Below the pieces are notes generated by a model. That model was not told where the DNA came from. It was given only the letters and a program-made list of their open reading frames with translations, and searched no databases. From positions 5,593,965 to 5,657,964 of the forward strand of contig JBBMNZ010000003.1 in the NCBI GenBank assembly GCA_037954325.1: a DNA stretch of 64,000 nt, read 5' to 3'. Of the stretch, positions 11,400 through 25,000 are shown one piece after another (the first letter of the stretch is position 1; the number at the start of each line of letters is the position of its first letter). A program made the translations under genes and the position numbers. The stretch comes from Fistularia commersonii. Lineage: Eukaryota; Chordata; Actinopteri; Syngnathiformes; Fistulariidae.

Positions 11400-14300
11400 A
11401 CAAACACATCTGAAGCAGATGTGTTGCCAGGCCCGGTTGTTTTATAATAAGAACGTATGACATGGAAGTGATTGACAGCCATGTTTGTTCGATCACATTA
11501 AATGAAAACAGTGAACCACGATGATGTATTACAGACTAAATATTTTCTGCAAGAGCACATTTTAAGATGATGTGATGTGAAAACAAAATTCGAAGCGTTA
11601 TATTCTCTGCTTGAAATCACAAGATTGAAAACAGGAACTTTCACAGGGAAGCAGTGGCTAAAAAAGAAATCTGTAAATCTAAATGTGGATCTGGTTACAG
11701 TGCACTTGCACTCAATTGGTGTCAAAGAACACTTGCTTCCTCACTTCTTTTGCCAGATTATCACATCTGGTATCGCGCGAGACCGAAGAGACAGCGCCGC
11801 CTGCCAACTTCATCGCCACGGACGATTGCGTCCGGAGGATGGATTACTTGTGGTGACCATGAAAGGTCAAAAAGCAGCTCTTTCCCTGTCCTGTTCTGCA
11901 CTTCAAAATGAATTTATTTTAATTTGGAGAGTTTTCAATGTTGTTTGGCTGTTTAACACCCAGGCCTGATCTCAATACTTCTTTTCACTAATTTTTTCAG
12001 TCACTCACTCACAGTGACCCATACATGCAGGCACCCACAGGTGTGGCCGCTGTTAGCATTGTTGCATGCTGCTAGAGGCCACTTTTGCACATTTATACTG
12101 TTTATAACTTCTTTATATTCTTTATTTTTTATATTTTTATATATATTTATTTAGATTTTTTTTGTAATTTTTTATCTTTTATTTTTTATTTCTATTTTAT
12201 TTTTACTGATATTTGTATACCTTACTGCTGTACATGATTAACTTAACCTACAGCAGTATCAACTTTCTGCGATATGAATTTCCCCACTGTGGGACAATTA
12301 AAGGAATATTGTATTGTATTCTATTCTGTTTTTTTTTTTTACGCGTTTCCTTTTTTTTCAGCATGCAGGAGATGAATCACACACCGAGCAATGACCTGTA
12401 AAGGTTAGTACAAAATATACCTTAGCCACGTCAACGCTCAACCATTGATTGACGTAGCATCTGATTTAGATATTGACAAGTTTGTGATCAGTTCCAAAAA
12501 ATCTATTCCGTCAGGCTAACATTATAACGGATATTTATATTAATGTAGTTGTGAAACAATGTCATTTATAGTTATATATTCTATCTGGTTTTACGTTGGA
12601 CTTAAAGATCAGTCCGATATTAATTCCCGAGACGTGTTCTCAACATCTCAACCTACGTTGCTTTTTGCCACTGAACACAGTTCAACAGTCTGTGTCAAGG
12701 AACTGTCATTGCTTTCATATAACAAACTTTAAATGCTAATGTTTATTTTGATCAGAAAAATCAACTATACATGTGCTTGTTTGACATCTTAAACATATTT
12801 TTATAGTATTCTTGCATGAAATATCTCAACTGTTAGATATAAGTTCTCAAAAATCAATTAGCAGTGAGGTGCAAACTATAATGGATATTTGTATGTGATT
12901 GAGTTGTTAAACCATGGTTGGTGAAGGAACTCAAATGTACGACTGAACGTGTGCCTCAAACACACATCACAAGGTGTGTACGTGCACGGTTTTTGGCTCG
13001 GCTCGTGCCAATTTGAAGCGTGGAAGGGAGAAGAGGCTGCCCTCTAGTCCGCAGGTTCATGCTGATATGTATTTGCGGCATGGTCCTGTAACCGGATCCC
13101 ACGTGCAGCCTCAACCCAGACAGAACCAGACCAGGGGCTGAGTAAATCTCACAAGTGGTGCCTGAAAATAACCTCGGCTATTTATAAATGCTGTATCTGC
13201 AGCAGAGGAGGAAGTTCATAATATTTCATTGACGTTTGTTCCCCAGCGAGCGGCGATCTCGCCGCAGTTTCCACAGGAAGGCAAAGGAAGCTCCAGGACG
13301 CCGATCAGACTGTACCCACAGAAGAAGTGGCCCGCTTTATGACCTGGACACGCCCTCCAGAGAACATTGTGTGAGGTTAAGTTGTGCTCCTGTACAGCGC
13401 ATTAACTCCTGAGTAAATGATTTCAGGTTGAGCGATACCTTGTCAAATTAGCTGCAACTTGCTGCCCTCTTGAGGTTTCGCATTACAAGGCTGCCAGAGG
13501 AGAAACTATTCGGTGCCATAGTAACGTGACCGTCAACACATGTGCGGGGGGCCCGAGGGTCTGTCGGCAAAGCCAACTGTCAGTTTTGCAGCTTTGCAGG
13601 ACTGACATGGAAATGTACTAGAAAAAGCTAGTCCTGTGAAATCGATTCATGAAAACACAACTTTAGATCCCCCCCACCCTTACGTTTCATGTCCACACCT
13701 TCTCACTTGTCTTGCATCTTTGTATCAGGCTTCCGACTGAGGATCCGACTCTAAAACCCAAAAATTGAGTACGAAGAGTGTAAAACAGAGGTGACCTGGA
13801 ATCTTTTGTGTACTATATACAATCTACTAGTGGTTATTTTTGTAGAATTAGAAGAGGTGCTAACTAAATCTCAACTTCTTCAATCCTCAAGTCCCACTGG
13901 TATTATCAAATGGCATTTCTGAATATGTCAAAGACATAAAACTTCAAATGTTTATTTCAAGGGCTGTAGGTACAACGGCATTTTGACTCTTCTGTGATCT
14001 ACAAAATTCAAAATAACCTACTATTAAAACATGGGGAAAAAAGACCCCTAAAATGTAACAAGCAGTATTGCATTAAATAACACTCCACTCCACTGGTCAT
14101 GCATTAGCCTCAGTCTGATGACAAAATTGCATAATGCATACATTTAATTGGGGGTACTTTTTTCTCTTGAGTTTGCTGTCAAACGATGGACCATGATTTA
14201 AAATACCTTAGGCTAAGTGTGCTGATAAAGATGATGTAACAGTGGGCTCCAGTTGCAGAGGAGATTACAAGCAACTGTATCTGATGTGCTAAATGGTTGA

Positions 14301-14932
14301 GGCCCAAAGGCACTTCATCAGAATTAACATGTACTGTGCTTGAAAAAGATACAGAGGTACACCACTAGAGGATGAGTCATGTCCTGTCATGTGTTTGTTA
14401 ACTATCACTTGTGTTTGACCCTCTAATCTGTTAGAAAAGCATGCTGGAATACTACATGTTTAAGCCACATGGAAATAAAAGTGGCATTAAATCAGCATGA
14501 CAACAGATGTCTGAATATCACTCCCGTGTCACTGCACAGCCATTAAGACCACATTGGTAATCTGAAACACCATAAATAGAACATATAAATTTATCATCAG
14601 GCCCGTAGCTGCCAGCTCAGACTCCTAGTAGCGACATCTGTCGCGGGCAACCGAGCCCTCCCGAGACTGTTCGGTTTTGGGTTTCCCCATAGGAAAACTA
14701 GCCCAGCTAGTGTTTAAATCCCTGACAATGTGGAGGTTTTGCAGACTGCTTGGGCGCTTACTCCGGAGTAATGGCATCTTCCTGCCCCTACGGGACCTCA
14801 ATCCCCGGTTTAATTTATTTATTCCTCTTGGCACGCAGTTCCAGTGATTGTATTCCTTCGGAACGCAGTAAAGGAGCGGCCAGACAAAGTGAATCACTGC
14901 AGTGAAAAACAGCCAGGCGTCAGTTTGTCATC
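11400..14932. other. No supported gene; two GC-richer patches
   Basis: Holds the LINE tail at 12045-12330 and two unassigned GC-richer patches (about 12990-13390 and 14600-14890). The second reads open on the minus strand for 90 codons rich in Arg, but matches no family I know. It might be an old repeat. The rest is AT-rich with no signal. Confidence 0.5.
12045..12330 (+). repeat. LINE 3'UTR/tail fragment
   Basis: T/A-rich body (cacttttgcacatttatact...) ending tgaatttccccactgtggga then aattaaaggaatattgtatt. This is a familiar 3' end of L2/Rex-like fish LINEs. No coding part remains. Confidence 0.65.
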
Positions 14933-16018
14933 TTTAATTTAGATTGTTTAATGTTAATTCCATGCTGTGTTTCAGTAAGAACAATTCAGATTCCCTGTCT
15001 GTGGCTCCAGTCAGATATCCAGTAGTACAAATCAGCTCCAAGTTACACATAATGAAGCAAAACGAGGGAGGACCAAAGGAAACCGAAAAAGAAAGAAAAC
15101 CTCTGAACCTAAAGTAACTCGAATACAAAGTATGAGGGGAAGCTGGGGGGGGGAGCAGCAGAGAAGTTATTTTTCATGCAAGCATTGACAATCTTGATTT
15201 GAGGGCTCTCTGTCGAGGAGCGGGGCCAAATTGAGTCTTTTACACAAGTGACAAAACTCCCAAATTGTTTTTAGTAAAATCATCAGCGAGCAATAGTTCA
15301 ACCCTTCCGAGTTTCAGCATGTGCGCACATTTACAGTATTTCAGCACAGAATACAGTCCAGAGACAACAACAAAAACAAAGAATCACTATGGTGTAAAAG
15401 TTAAGCACTTCTTTGCCCCACGTGGATATCGCTAATTTTCCCAATGTACTCTGACAACCTAAATGAACAACAAAAAAAAGGGCACTTTAAGATTTCAAAA
15501 CTGCCCATAAAAAGGTCAAATGATCTGCATGACATTTAACTAGAACAGAAATAAACTCGCTCCCATAACTAACAGACAACATTATAAGTAATAAAAGTTA
15601 ATTTCTGTAATTACATAAAAAATTCTCAATACATCCAGCAACTGATAAAAATATTGAGGAAAAAGCACAAACAAAAATAATAAACAAAGATAACATTTCA
15701 GAACCGCTTGTACCAGGGGAAAAAAAAAATCTGGGGTCTTTCTCAGTCTTTCTAACATTGTATTTACTGTTTGAATTAAGTGGTATTTTTGTCAATGATG
15801 TAAGGGCTAATACAAAAATTAAAAAAAAGAGAGAGAGAAAAATAAACTCTCCGTAGCCCCACTGGGTTTTGGAGCAGCAGAGGTGGAGGAAAGGAAAGAG
15901 GAAGGTGAGGAAGAGAAAGAGAGTTTGCGGGTTTGGGTGAGGAAGATAAAGGTGAAGGAACAAGGAGTGTGAGAAGGTGAGGGGAGGGTCTCAAGTTGTT
16001 GGCTGTTGTGGCATAGTC
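14933..16018 (-). other. ywhae: Probable ywhae 3'UTR
   Basis: Sequence following the ywhae stop on the minus strand. No minus-strand AATAAA occurs between the stop and about 14.9 kb. Two ATTAAA signals, read as tttaat on the plus strand, sit at 14947-14952 and 14933-14938. That gives a 3'UTR of about 1.1 kb, reasonable for this gene. It contains a GA/CT-rich low-complexity run around 15826-15970. The end point is inferred. Confidence 0.4.
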
Positions 16019-16071
16019 TCACTGGGGCTGATCATCGACGTCCTGCAGTACCTCTTTGCTCGGCTCGTCAC
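16019..16071 (-). CDS. ywhae: ywhae coding exon 6 (terminal)
   Basis: Encodes the C-terminal tail DEPSKEVLQDVDDQPQ and a TGA stop at 16019-16021. The acceptor is ctccagcag|GT. It lies 4.9 kb downstream of exon 5. This tail is the least conserved part among 14-3-3 proteins, and the LQDV core is what identifies it. Confidence 0.93.
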
Positions 16072-19000
16072 CTGCTGGAGAGAGAAGTGGAGTGTCAGCT
16101 TGGCGGTGACTCAGGCGGCGGCCCACTGACTTTTGACAGAGGGGGAGATTTTTGACCCGTCACTCATACTGGCAGAGCAAACCTACAACAGCTTGGCAAC
16201 GACAGCAAGGTGTGTCGGATTCTGGATCGCTCCACGTGTTCAAGTGTCATGCATTTCACAGAGTGTTTTCAAGCGAAGACACCAAACCTCAGCATAAGAG
16301 TGAGACGAATACTGATGCGAGCAGCGGGTGTTAGCTTTGGCAGCTAACTAGCTCACAGATCAAGTAGTAACTACGTTAGGATATTGTGGTACGATAGAAA
16401 ATCAAATAAAGGCCTCTCGTTTCATGGCGAGCACACTCACTGTGAGTTCCCACAATACAGATAAGCTTTAGGCTCTGTTGGGCTGGGTTTTTTTTTTTTT
16501 AAATTGGATTTCAACATTCCGGAAGGACAGCTCAAAAGTAATCCAATAGTGCTTTGTTCATCACACTAGTAAGTGCTCATCCAGACTTGAACAACAAATT
16601 ATTTATTTAAAGGCAGTGTTTATTCCAAAAACCCTACAACTGTCTTTTACTGATCACAGCAAAAAGAAAACAAAATCTGATGCTATCTATTGTGGTATTT
16701 TCTCTGGCAATAAAATAGCAACATGTCAAATGTCAACATTATATCAAATGAACCTTCTTTTGCAAAACATTGTGGTGAAAACTTGTCTATTGTGTACAAA
16801 TCTAAAGATAGGAACACACTGCACAACTTTTGCTGTCATTACAGAGTTTGTCTTGGGAGTTCACGCCAACAAACTGGTTTTAGCAGATTTTTTTTTTTTC
16901 GATGCCGACTGAAAGAAATGGGGATCACATGTTTGATAACTGATGAGGGATCACAGACTACACCATTTGTCAAAGCAACTGAATGCATCAAACTCACGTG
17001 AGAGCGACCGTGCCTACCAGAGCTGCTGTTTAGAGGGTAAACAAACATGGATGTCAAAAGATTCCCTGTCCCTGTTGTTAGTAGCTATCTGCTCTTTCTT
17101 CTAGTTGTGTGATTCAGTTTCACTTTGTCTCACTGACGCCATTGTTATTCTGATATTCCTGCTAATTCCTGTTGTCATCTGGCAATATTTCATTTGTCCC
17201 ACCTACTCTTTTTTTTTCATTGGCTGTTGGCTATGTGCTTGCAGTTGGGTTGGAAATCTGCTAATATTATACCAGCTCAAGAATTATACATCAGCTCAAG
17301 AATTCAAACACGTTTGATGTGACTATTGTTGGGTCAGTTTCCCTCTAACGCTTGCTGATTCAGGTCTTTACCTCTCACACACCCATATGGATTTGCAGAC
17401 ACTTGCAAGACAAAAATCTTGTCTCCTCTGCTTATGGGGCACAAGGTAAGAATTTGCTCTTTATTTACCATCTAAGATTTCAAATTATGTAAAATTGAGT
17501 CGGTAATGGGACATTAAATGTAGATCCTGTTTTTTAAAGGTATTTTGCATTCATTATATTGACATAATGTGGATTCATTGTATTGCAAACTTTCAATCAT
17601 GATGTCATGACGTGTCATTGGGGGTAAAGTACTATGAAAGTAAAATTCTTGTACATTAAGTAATACTACACCCTGCTTGACAGAGAAAAGCAAAACTGTG
17701 GTCTTTTACTTATCTGGTTTCAAAAATTAACAACCAACAAGTGAGGCTACTGAGTATTGGGTCGTACAAAAACTATATGACCTAACCTTAAACAAAAAGG
17801 GAACTTGGTTAACTGGTTTCTTTTACAATGTTGAAGAAGGCGTAGAAACTGTGGCAGCGAGCCTCATACGTGAAGGAAGATTTTATGTAAAGAACCGTAC
17901 AACCTATGAAAACACTCAAAACTCTCCAGCATCGCACATTGTATTGTCCCCACCTATCTATATTTATATCTATATATATATACACATTCCCCTGCAAAGG
18001 GTTCTGTTATGAAGAGTTGTCATGTAAAACCAGTTTTACATGTTTATCTTGAACCGGTCTAATTGTCAATTGATACATCAGTCTGCGAGGGACAACTGAC
18101 ATTCTCAGACTACTGTTGATTTGGCAAGCGAATTATCAGTGACTCGATATTTTATCTGTGGACTACTTGCAGTAACTAGTTGAGCTACAAATGGGGGGGA
18201 TTACATGAATATCAAAAATAGATTTACACTGACTAGCAGTTACCTTGAAATGTTGATTTTTTTTTAAACAAAGTTTAATTGGAATGGTTGAATTTTCCCA
18301 CAGGTTCAAAAACATGCAATCCAACTACATAGTATCTCTTCCAATACGAAAAAAAAAATTATGGTATACTAAACACTGCTTTCATTTACATTCTAAGAAA
18401 TCTAAAAATTATCTGGAGACATCTGAATTGCCACATCAGTCAAGAAAAACATTTGTCTTGCATGCTGCCAAAACAAAACAAAAAATCATGGTGACCCAAC
18501 TATGGTCTTAAATGTGGATGACAGTGCAGGAGCAGTTGATGGGGAATTTACAGGTCAGCTTTTACACAAAATACATGCAGATGCACCTTAAATTAAAATG
18601 CAACGCCAGTGAGAGGGTCTTTGGCTTTTGTTTTCGATCCAATATGTTTCTCCAAATCTGAAGAAAATTTAACCAAGCTCAGTGCACTGTGTGCAGGCAG
18701 GGTGTCTTGCATGCCAGAAACACCATATAACTTTCTGTTTTTTGATGCAGCTTTTCAGCAAATACACTTTTATCAGAGAAATCAGGCTAAGCTAAAACAC
18801 TATGGTCATGTAAACCCTGTTTCAAAAGTGTGAAGATATAGGATTACAGCTTTTCACAATGAACTGATGACAGATCCTTTCAAATCGAGTGACAGAACAG
18901 GTGAGGGAACTGAATGATTAAACCCTTGTGAGTTAGTGCTGAAGAGAGGTGACGGCAGCCACACACACAGCAAGGCTTGGGTGAGAAAGACTTACAAAGT

Positions 19001-22000
19001 ACAGTTAACAAGGGAAATGAACGGTCAGGTTTGTTTCCTTTAGGACTCTAAAGCGAGGGAGGGAGAGAGAGAGACAAGAGAGATGGTGAGTCACAGAAAG
19101 AGCTGGTGGACGCCCTGCAACACAGCTGCTTAAATGATGCAAACTCCTGGAGGGAATCAAGAGTGAACTTGAGCTGAAAGGGTTTGGATTTCCTAAAAAG
19201 ATAGCCTTTAGATAAAAAAAAAGAGAGATTCAAACTTGTTTATTCAATTAGCTACTGTATGGTAACTTCTCTTAATCCAACTATAACCAATGACACCCAT
19301 GCCAATACTGAGTCTGTTCTGCATGCATCCAGCACATTCACAATGTGGGGTGCCTAGATGTCCTATAGGTACAGATCATGAACTTAAATATACTTGTAAG
19401 AAGGATGTATTAGTTGGTTTGACTGTGCCTAAAAGCATAAATCAAGCACCTTATGTATTTCACTGAATGGCACTCTGCTACTGCAATATACTGTGGTGCA
19501 CCAAAGTTGTTGCCAGAGGGATATCAGTCATACTATTGTCCAGAGAAAACAGGCTGGCTGCCAAGCTTGGAATACAGTCAGAAGATGAGAATACAGGAGT
19601 CGCCTTCTGCTGTCCACATCAAAATGAGATTAACAACCACTGTTACAATGGAGCTAATCAACAAAAATGTTGATTTTAAAACTTTGTTAAAATTGCTTTC
19701 ATGATGTCTTCAACCTCAGTTGCTACTTGCACTCTCTATGGGCGGCATGGCTCAGATGGTAGGAGCAGTCGAATTGTAACCGAACGTCCCTGGTTTGATT
19801 CCTGAGCCCTTCTAAGCCTGTCGAAGTATTGGGTTGAATATTGCTGATGTTGTTCTCTGTGTATGTATGGCTGAATGGAACTAAATAAAGGGCTTTCTTC
19901 TACTCCGATGAGAGGCATCAAAAGAACATCCTAGAGTAGCTATGACAACAAAGGTGGAACAATTAACTGGAGGCACCCAGGCATTCACTTGCTCTTCTAA
20001 AAAACTGAAGCCAACTCCTCAAAACCTGTATTCATTTTGACTGTCCAGCAGGTTACATTCCACTGAAGGCAAAAGTCTGACTAAGTAATAAGGAAAAAGG
20101 TCCTTATGTCTTAAAACTAAGGGAATGATAAGCCAGAAGAACAGATGTCACAACTTAGCCTTTTGCAGCACATGCCTTTTTGTGGTCAGTCTCCATTTAA
20201 TGGATGACTCGGCTCATTTCTTGCTTTTAAAGATAAAAACACAAACCACAAAACGAAGTGTGAAGTTCCAAAATTGACTCAAAATAGCGAAGAAATACTT
20301 GAATCCATGAAACATTTGTATTCCAAAGGGGTAGGTCTCTATTTTCAGCCCTCTTCCCCCAACTCATAAATAAATACGTTACAAGCCATACGTAAATTTG
20401 TTAAATGTAAACACAGGTCAGACTTGATTAAACCATCTGTTTTAAGACTACATGAAGGCATACCAGTGGGAAGCATAGCAACAGTAATCATTTAGCAAAT
20501 GGAAAAAAAACCTTTTTGCTGACCATTATATACACAACTCTCACCTGATTTTGTACTACTGCTGCTGCTGCAGAATGACATAAAAGCTATAAAGAGAATT
20601 TGCTGCAAGACGAGTGCCATAGATGCACTCATAAAGACTGACAGGTGATTGTCAACAAGATGCCTGTTAAATAAACATTAAGTTGAACAGTACAATGAGC
20701 ATGCATTAAAAAATGACTTTTAATATAAATCCAAATGTAAAGAATTCATGCATTATATAAGCACTGGACCAAAAGAGTGGATGCTCAGGTAATAGCAGAT
20801 CATGAATCGTCAGAAGTTTTAGATGGATGAGATGAGACATGAGAAGAGTGTTAGTTCAGAGTATCAGGTTCCTGTCTTAGGAAAAAGAGGTTCGTCACAA
20901 ACAATCCTGGCAACTACACGTTCGATACACAGGAAATAAAGACACTGACACTGCAAATGGCCATAATGGCCTCAGTCACTTACCCTCTCCCTGCATATCT
21001 GAAGTCCATAGTGTCAGGTTGTCACGTAACAACTGCATGATAAGTGTAGAGTCCTTGTAGCTTTCTTCACTCAGTGTGTCCAGTTCTGCAATGGCATCAT
21101 CAAAAGCAGCCTTCGCCAACCTGCGCAGTCAGTAGATGGAGAGCCTATCAGCGAGCTAGATGTTTGTAAGTTAGACTATGGCCGTAGATCTAATGCAGTA
21201 CACAAAACAGACATTACATGAGTATTTATAGACTTTTCTTTACAAGTCCCTGTCAAAAGAAATTATGAATATTACAGTGTAGGATCAATATCTTTGTAGA
21301 TCTACAGCAGTTCATAGATTTTCTCCTTCTTATTTCACTTTCATTTTTGCAAGAGAATTTACCTTGAATGGTTATCACAACTTAATGTCACAAACCACTT
21401 TGATCAAATTTCTTTTTCCAATAACAAGCTTCCACGACCAAATGTAATACAAATGTGGAAATATTATTCCCCATGGCTCTTTTGGGACCTTGGACTGTGC
21501 TGTTAAAAGTGAAGGTAACACACTCAAAGATGGTCCTGCAAAAACACTGACCTGCAGGCGCGATCAGGTGAGTTGAGGATCTCATAGTAGAAGACTGAAA
21601 AATTGAGAGCAAGGCCGAGGCGTATGGGGTGTGTGGGTGCCAGCTCAGACATTGCTAGGTCAGTAGCAGTTTTATAGGCCACCAAGCTGTTCTCTGCTGC
21701 ATCCTTCCTGTTGTTGCCAGTGGCAAACTCTGCCAGGTACCTATGGTAGTCACCCTTCCTAGAATAGGGAAAAGGGGAATTTTTCAACTCTTGTTGAAAT
21801 CTTCTAGTTCTGGCAACTGGACTTGAATTTCGTAACTTAAAAAAATATGTAATTTGTCTAAAATACTGACTTTGTCACTTCTTTGAATTCAAATTTGTGC
21901 TGAATGGCTAACTGTGTACTTGCATAAGTATCTGCTTCACAATATATTTTTTTTAATACTGCTTTGACAAGCTTGTCTTTCCCAATATTAGGTGTATTTT

Positions 22001-25000
22001 TTTCGGAACAATAACATTTCCTGACATTTGCCTATTAGAAAAAAAACATACTAAAACAATAAACTATTGAGCAAATTACATTATGTTAGATGTTGGGAAG
22101 GGTTTCATTTATTCCACAGTTAATAACTGAACTCCACAATTCTTACATTTTATTGTAGAAGACCTTAGACTCTCCCACTCCAGCAGACGGGAGTAGGTGC
22201 CTTTCCAGTGTTTCCAGAATGTCACCACAGATTGACTTAAGCTCTTGCTCAACCTGCCAGAAAACCAAAGAAACAAAAAAAATAAAAATAACAATTAGAC
22301 CCACTGTCGCTGTCCGATTTAAACATGTTGTTTCTGAGTGTGTGCAAGGGCCAGTCTATGATGTCATCTTTATCCTGTGCCCCTGACTGACCTTCAGTGT
22401 AATTTATTCACACCATCAAATATGCAAATTTAGATTGACTCACACCAAGTGCTGTAATGGTAAATTAAGAAATGTGTCAACCAAGGGACAGAGGAGATGT
22501 AGGTGCAAGAGCAGGATTACCCTCCCCAGAATCCCATTAAGTCACTGACTGCAGTCCAACTGCCTCTCCCATTTTTGACATAGTCTGGCCTCTCCCAGAA
22601 TAATAGTCAGCTCTTATTCCCTTCATAAAAGCAAGGGAGAGAACAACTTGCCAGCTATGAGTCAGATGCAGTCTGTCCAGTAGCAGCTCAGTTTGTATTA
22701 TTAATAAGAGTTGGTAATCTCACACTACCATATTCTGAGATGCTTGGAAATGAGAAATATTTTAAATAAAGTGGAAATGGCAAATCCATGCAATGTGCTC
22801 TGACAAAAAACAACTGAATACATGTTAAGACAATTTAATGGAAAGTTAGATTGTTTGTGGACTGTTTACCGTTTGCCTGTATGCCCTGATCATCTTCAGT
22901 TTGTCTTCACTGGCCTTGCTTTCTTCTTTCTGTTCAACACTGCTGATTATCCTCCATGAAGCTCTTCGAGCACCAATCACATTCTTGTAGGCCACTGATA
23001 ATAGGTTTCTCTCCTCCACTGTGAGTTCTGAATTCATGCACGCCACATTCTTCATTGACACCACCATCTCTGTTGAAGAAACACGTGTAGCAGGTCTTTG
23101 AATATTACATTATGCTTTTCTATTTGGAACATGTTTTACTCCCATCTGTGCAGAATAAGTGTCCATTAGCTCATGCTGATTGCTTCAAAAGTGCCAAGTA
23201 CAATTGAAGATAATCAGACATTTTAATGCTTTGGTAGTTTTGCAATTTAATGTAGTCTTCAGTTATTTATTTGTTCATATCTATCTATTATCTTAATAGA
23301 GGTGTCCATCATACGAGGTCATGACAGAAAGTGTGTAGTACCTACTTGGGTATGGAAACAAAAATCAAACACAAAAATACATGGAGTCTTCAGCATCATA
23401 TGTGATGGTTTAGATTAATATTTCTTTAACTGCCAAGGAAATTAGGCTTAACTAATTTCTCCCTAATAATTGGGAAACTATGAGAGAGATGAGATAGAAC
23501 AACTTTATTTATCCCGAAGGAAATTGTTGTGCCAGAGTTTCAAGTAAAAACATAACAGTAATAGATAATAGTAGAAAGGAGGAAGAATAAGAACTGAGGA
23601 TAACCTGAGGATTTTTAAGGATTACCTTTTTTAGATCTGCTAACTACTTCTATCTTCTGAGGAAAATTTTACAGTGAATTTACTGGTGACAAACTGATAA
23701 GCAAAACAATGTAAAATCACCAAAAACCTTCTGGTGTATATATATACGCAATTGTGTTACATACAGGGCAGCAAATACGCTTGAAACAACTGGATATCTA
23801 TGGGGCTAAATACTTGGATGAGAGATATTTCAATGCATGAGATGTGTCCGTGCAACTTTGCAAGACTTGCATGCAGGCTAACCACGTTATTATTGTCGGA
23901 GTGCTTTAATGCTGCTTTCCAACAAAATGAAACTTATAAATTCTCATGGTGACCCCTTTCAGGTAACCATAAGAATCTCTAGTTATTTGCATCCCTTGCA
24001 GGATATACATTAGATTTGACTTAATTGATGTTCACCATCAAAAGTTACGCATTGTCCATAATCTCAAAAGCATGTATTCTTAACAACAAACATTTAAAAA
24101 TGGAGTAGGGATGAGCTTATGACTTCGGTAACGTTTCACTCTTCCAATGTAACTAAAAATTTCATTTTATGAACGCCTTGTGTAGAAAAAAATATAAAAA
24201 TTCGTCTAAGTTTGATGAAGACTCTCATTTAAGCAATTAAACCATAAATCACTCCGTAAATACACTTGTCCAAGCCCTTGAGTGAGTCATGGTACATTCA
24301 CATATCGTTACTGGGCAACGAATGACCGTGGCAAAGACAGAACGTCTAAAAACAGCCGCTGAAAGGCCTGTAATGGTATGACAGTCCGACACAAGTCAAC
24401 CACACCAGGGAGGAAGACGAGGTCGTTTTTCGCCAATCGATCCGTACACCCTGCTTGCAAGGGAAACACCCCATAAAGTGAACAGCTGCCCTTCCACTCC
24501 AGAGCTCTGTCACTAGCTAACTTTCTGCTCACGGTTCACTGTAGTTAAAGTTGTCGCTAACAAATTAATGAATTTCCGCGTTATGTTAACGAGGACTGTA
24601 ATGCATGTCACTTTGAGCTGCTAGTCGAGCAAATATTGAGCTAAGAAGCTACCATGGTGCAGGGGAGGCAACTCCTGACAGCTCACGCTCCAGTAATCCG
24701 CCATTTTGTTATAGCCTGTCCGCTAACGTTAGCCGCGGTTAGTGACAGGCGTAAAATTTCAGTAAAATGCAAAAACCTGCTGACGTGCCCCGCAGGTCAC
24801 GTGGAATTTTAGTATTTTCTAGCAAGGTGCCATATGTCATATCACAGACAAGTCAGTAGAACTATAGATTTTGTGGTTACGTTAGTGCTAGAGTTAGCTG
24901 CGGCTAACGTTAAGCTAACTACAAGAGCATTGCACCGTTAGCTAGCAGGAAAAAAACCGAGCAGTGAAATTGTTCCACTCTGAGCCAACCCTCAAAGTGT

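Noticed and set aside
10912..11447. Cys/Val-rich and Thr/His-rich ORFs up to 161 codons
   Set aside because: They are translations of GT/CA microsatellites.
14625..14897. Arg-rich 90-codon minus-strand ORF
   Set aside because: GC-richer patch possibly from an old repeat; no family recognised and no splice support.
15598..16022. Phe/Leu- and Ser/Pro-rich minus-strand ORFs up to 121 codons
   Set aside because: They lie in the ywhae 3'UTR and derive from a CT-rich run; the ywhae stop is at 16019-16021 in another frame.
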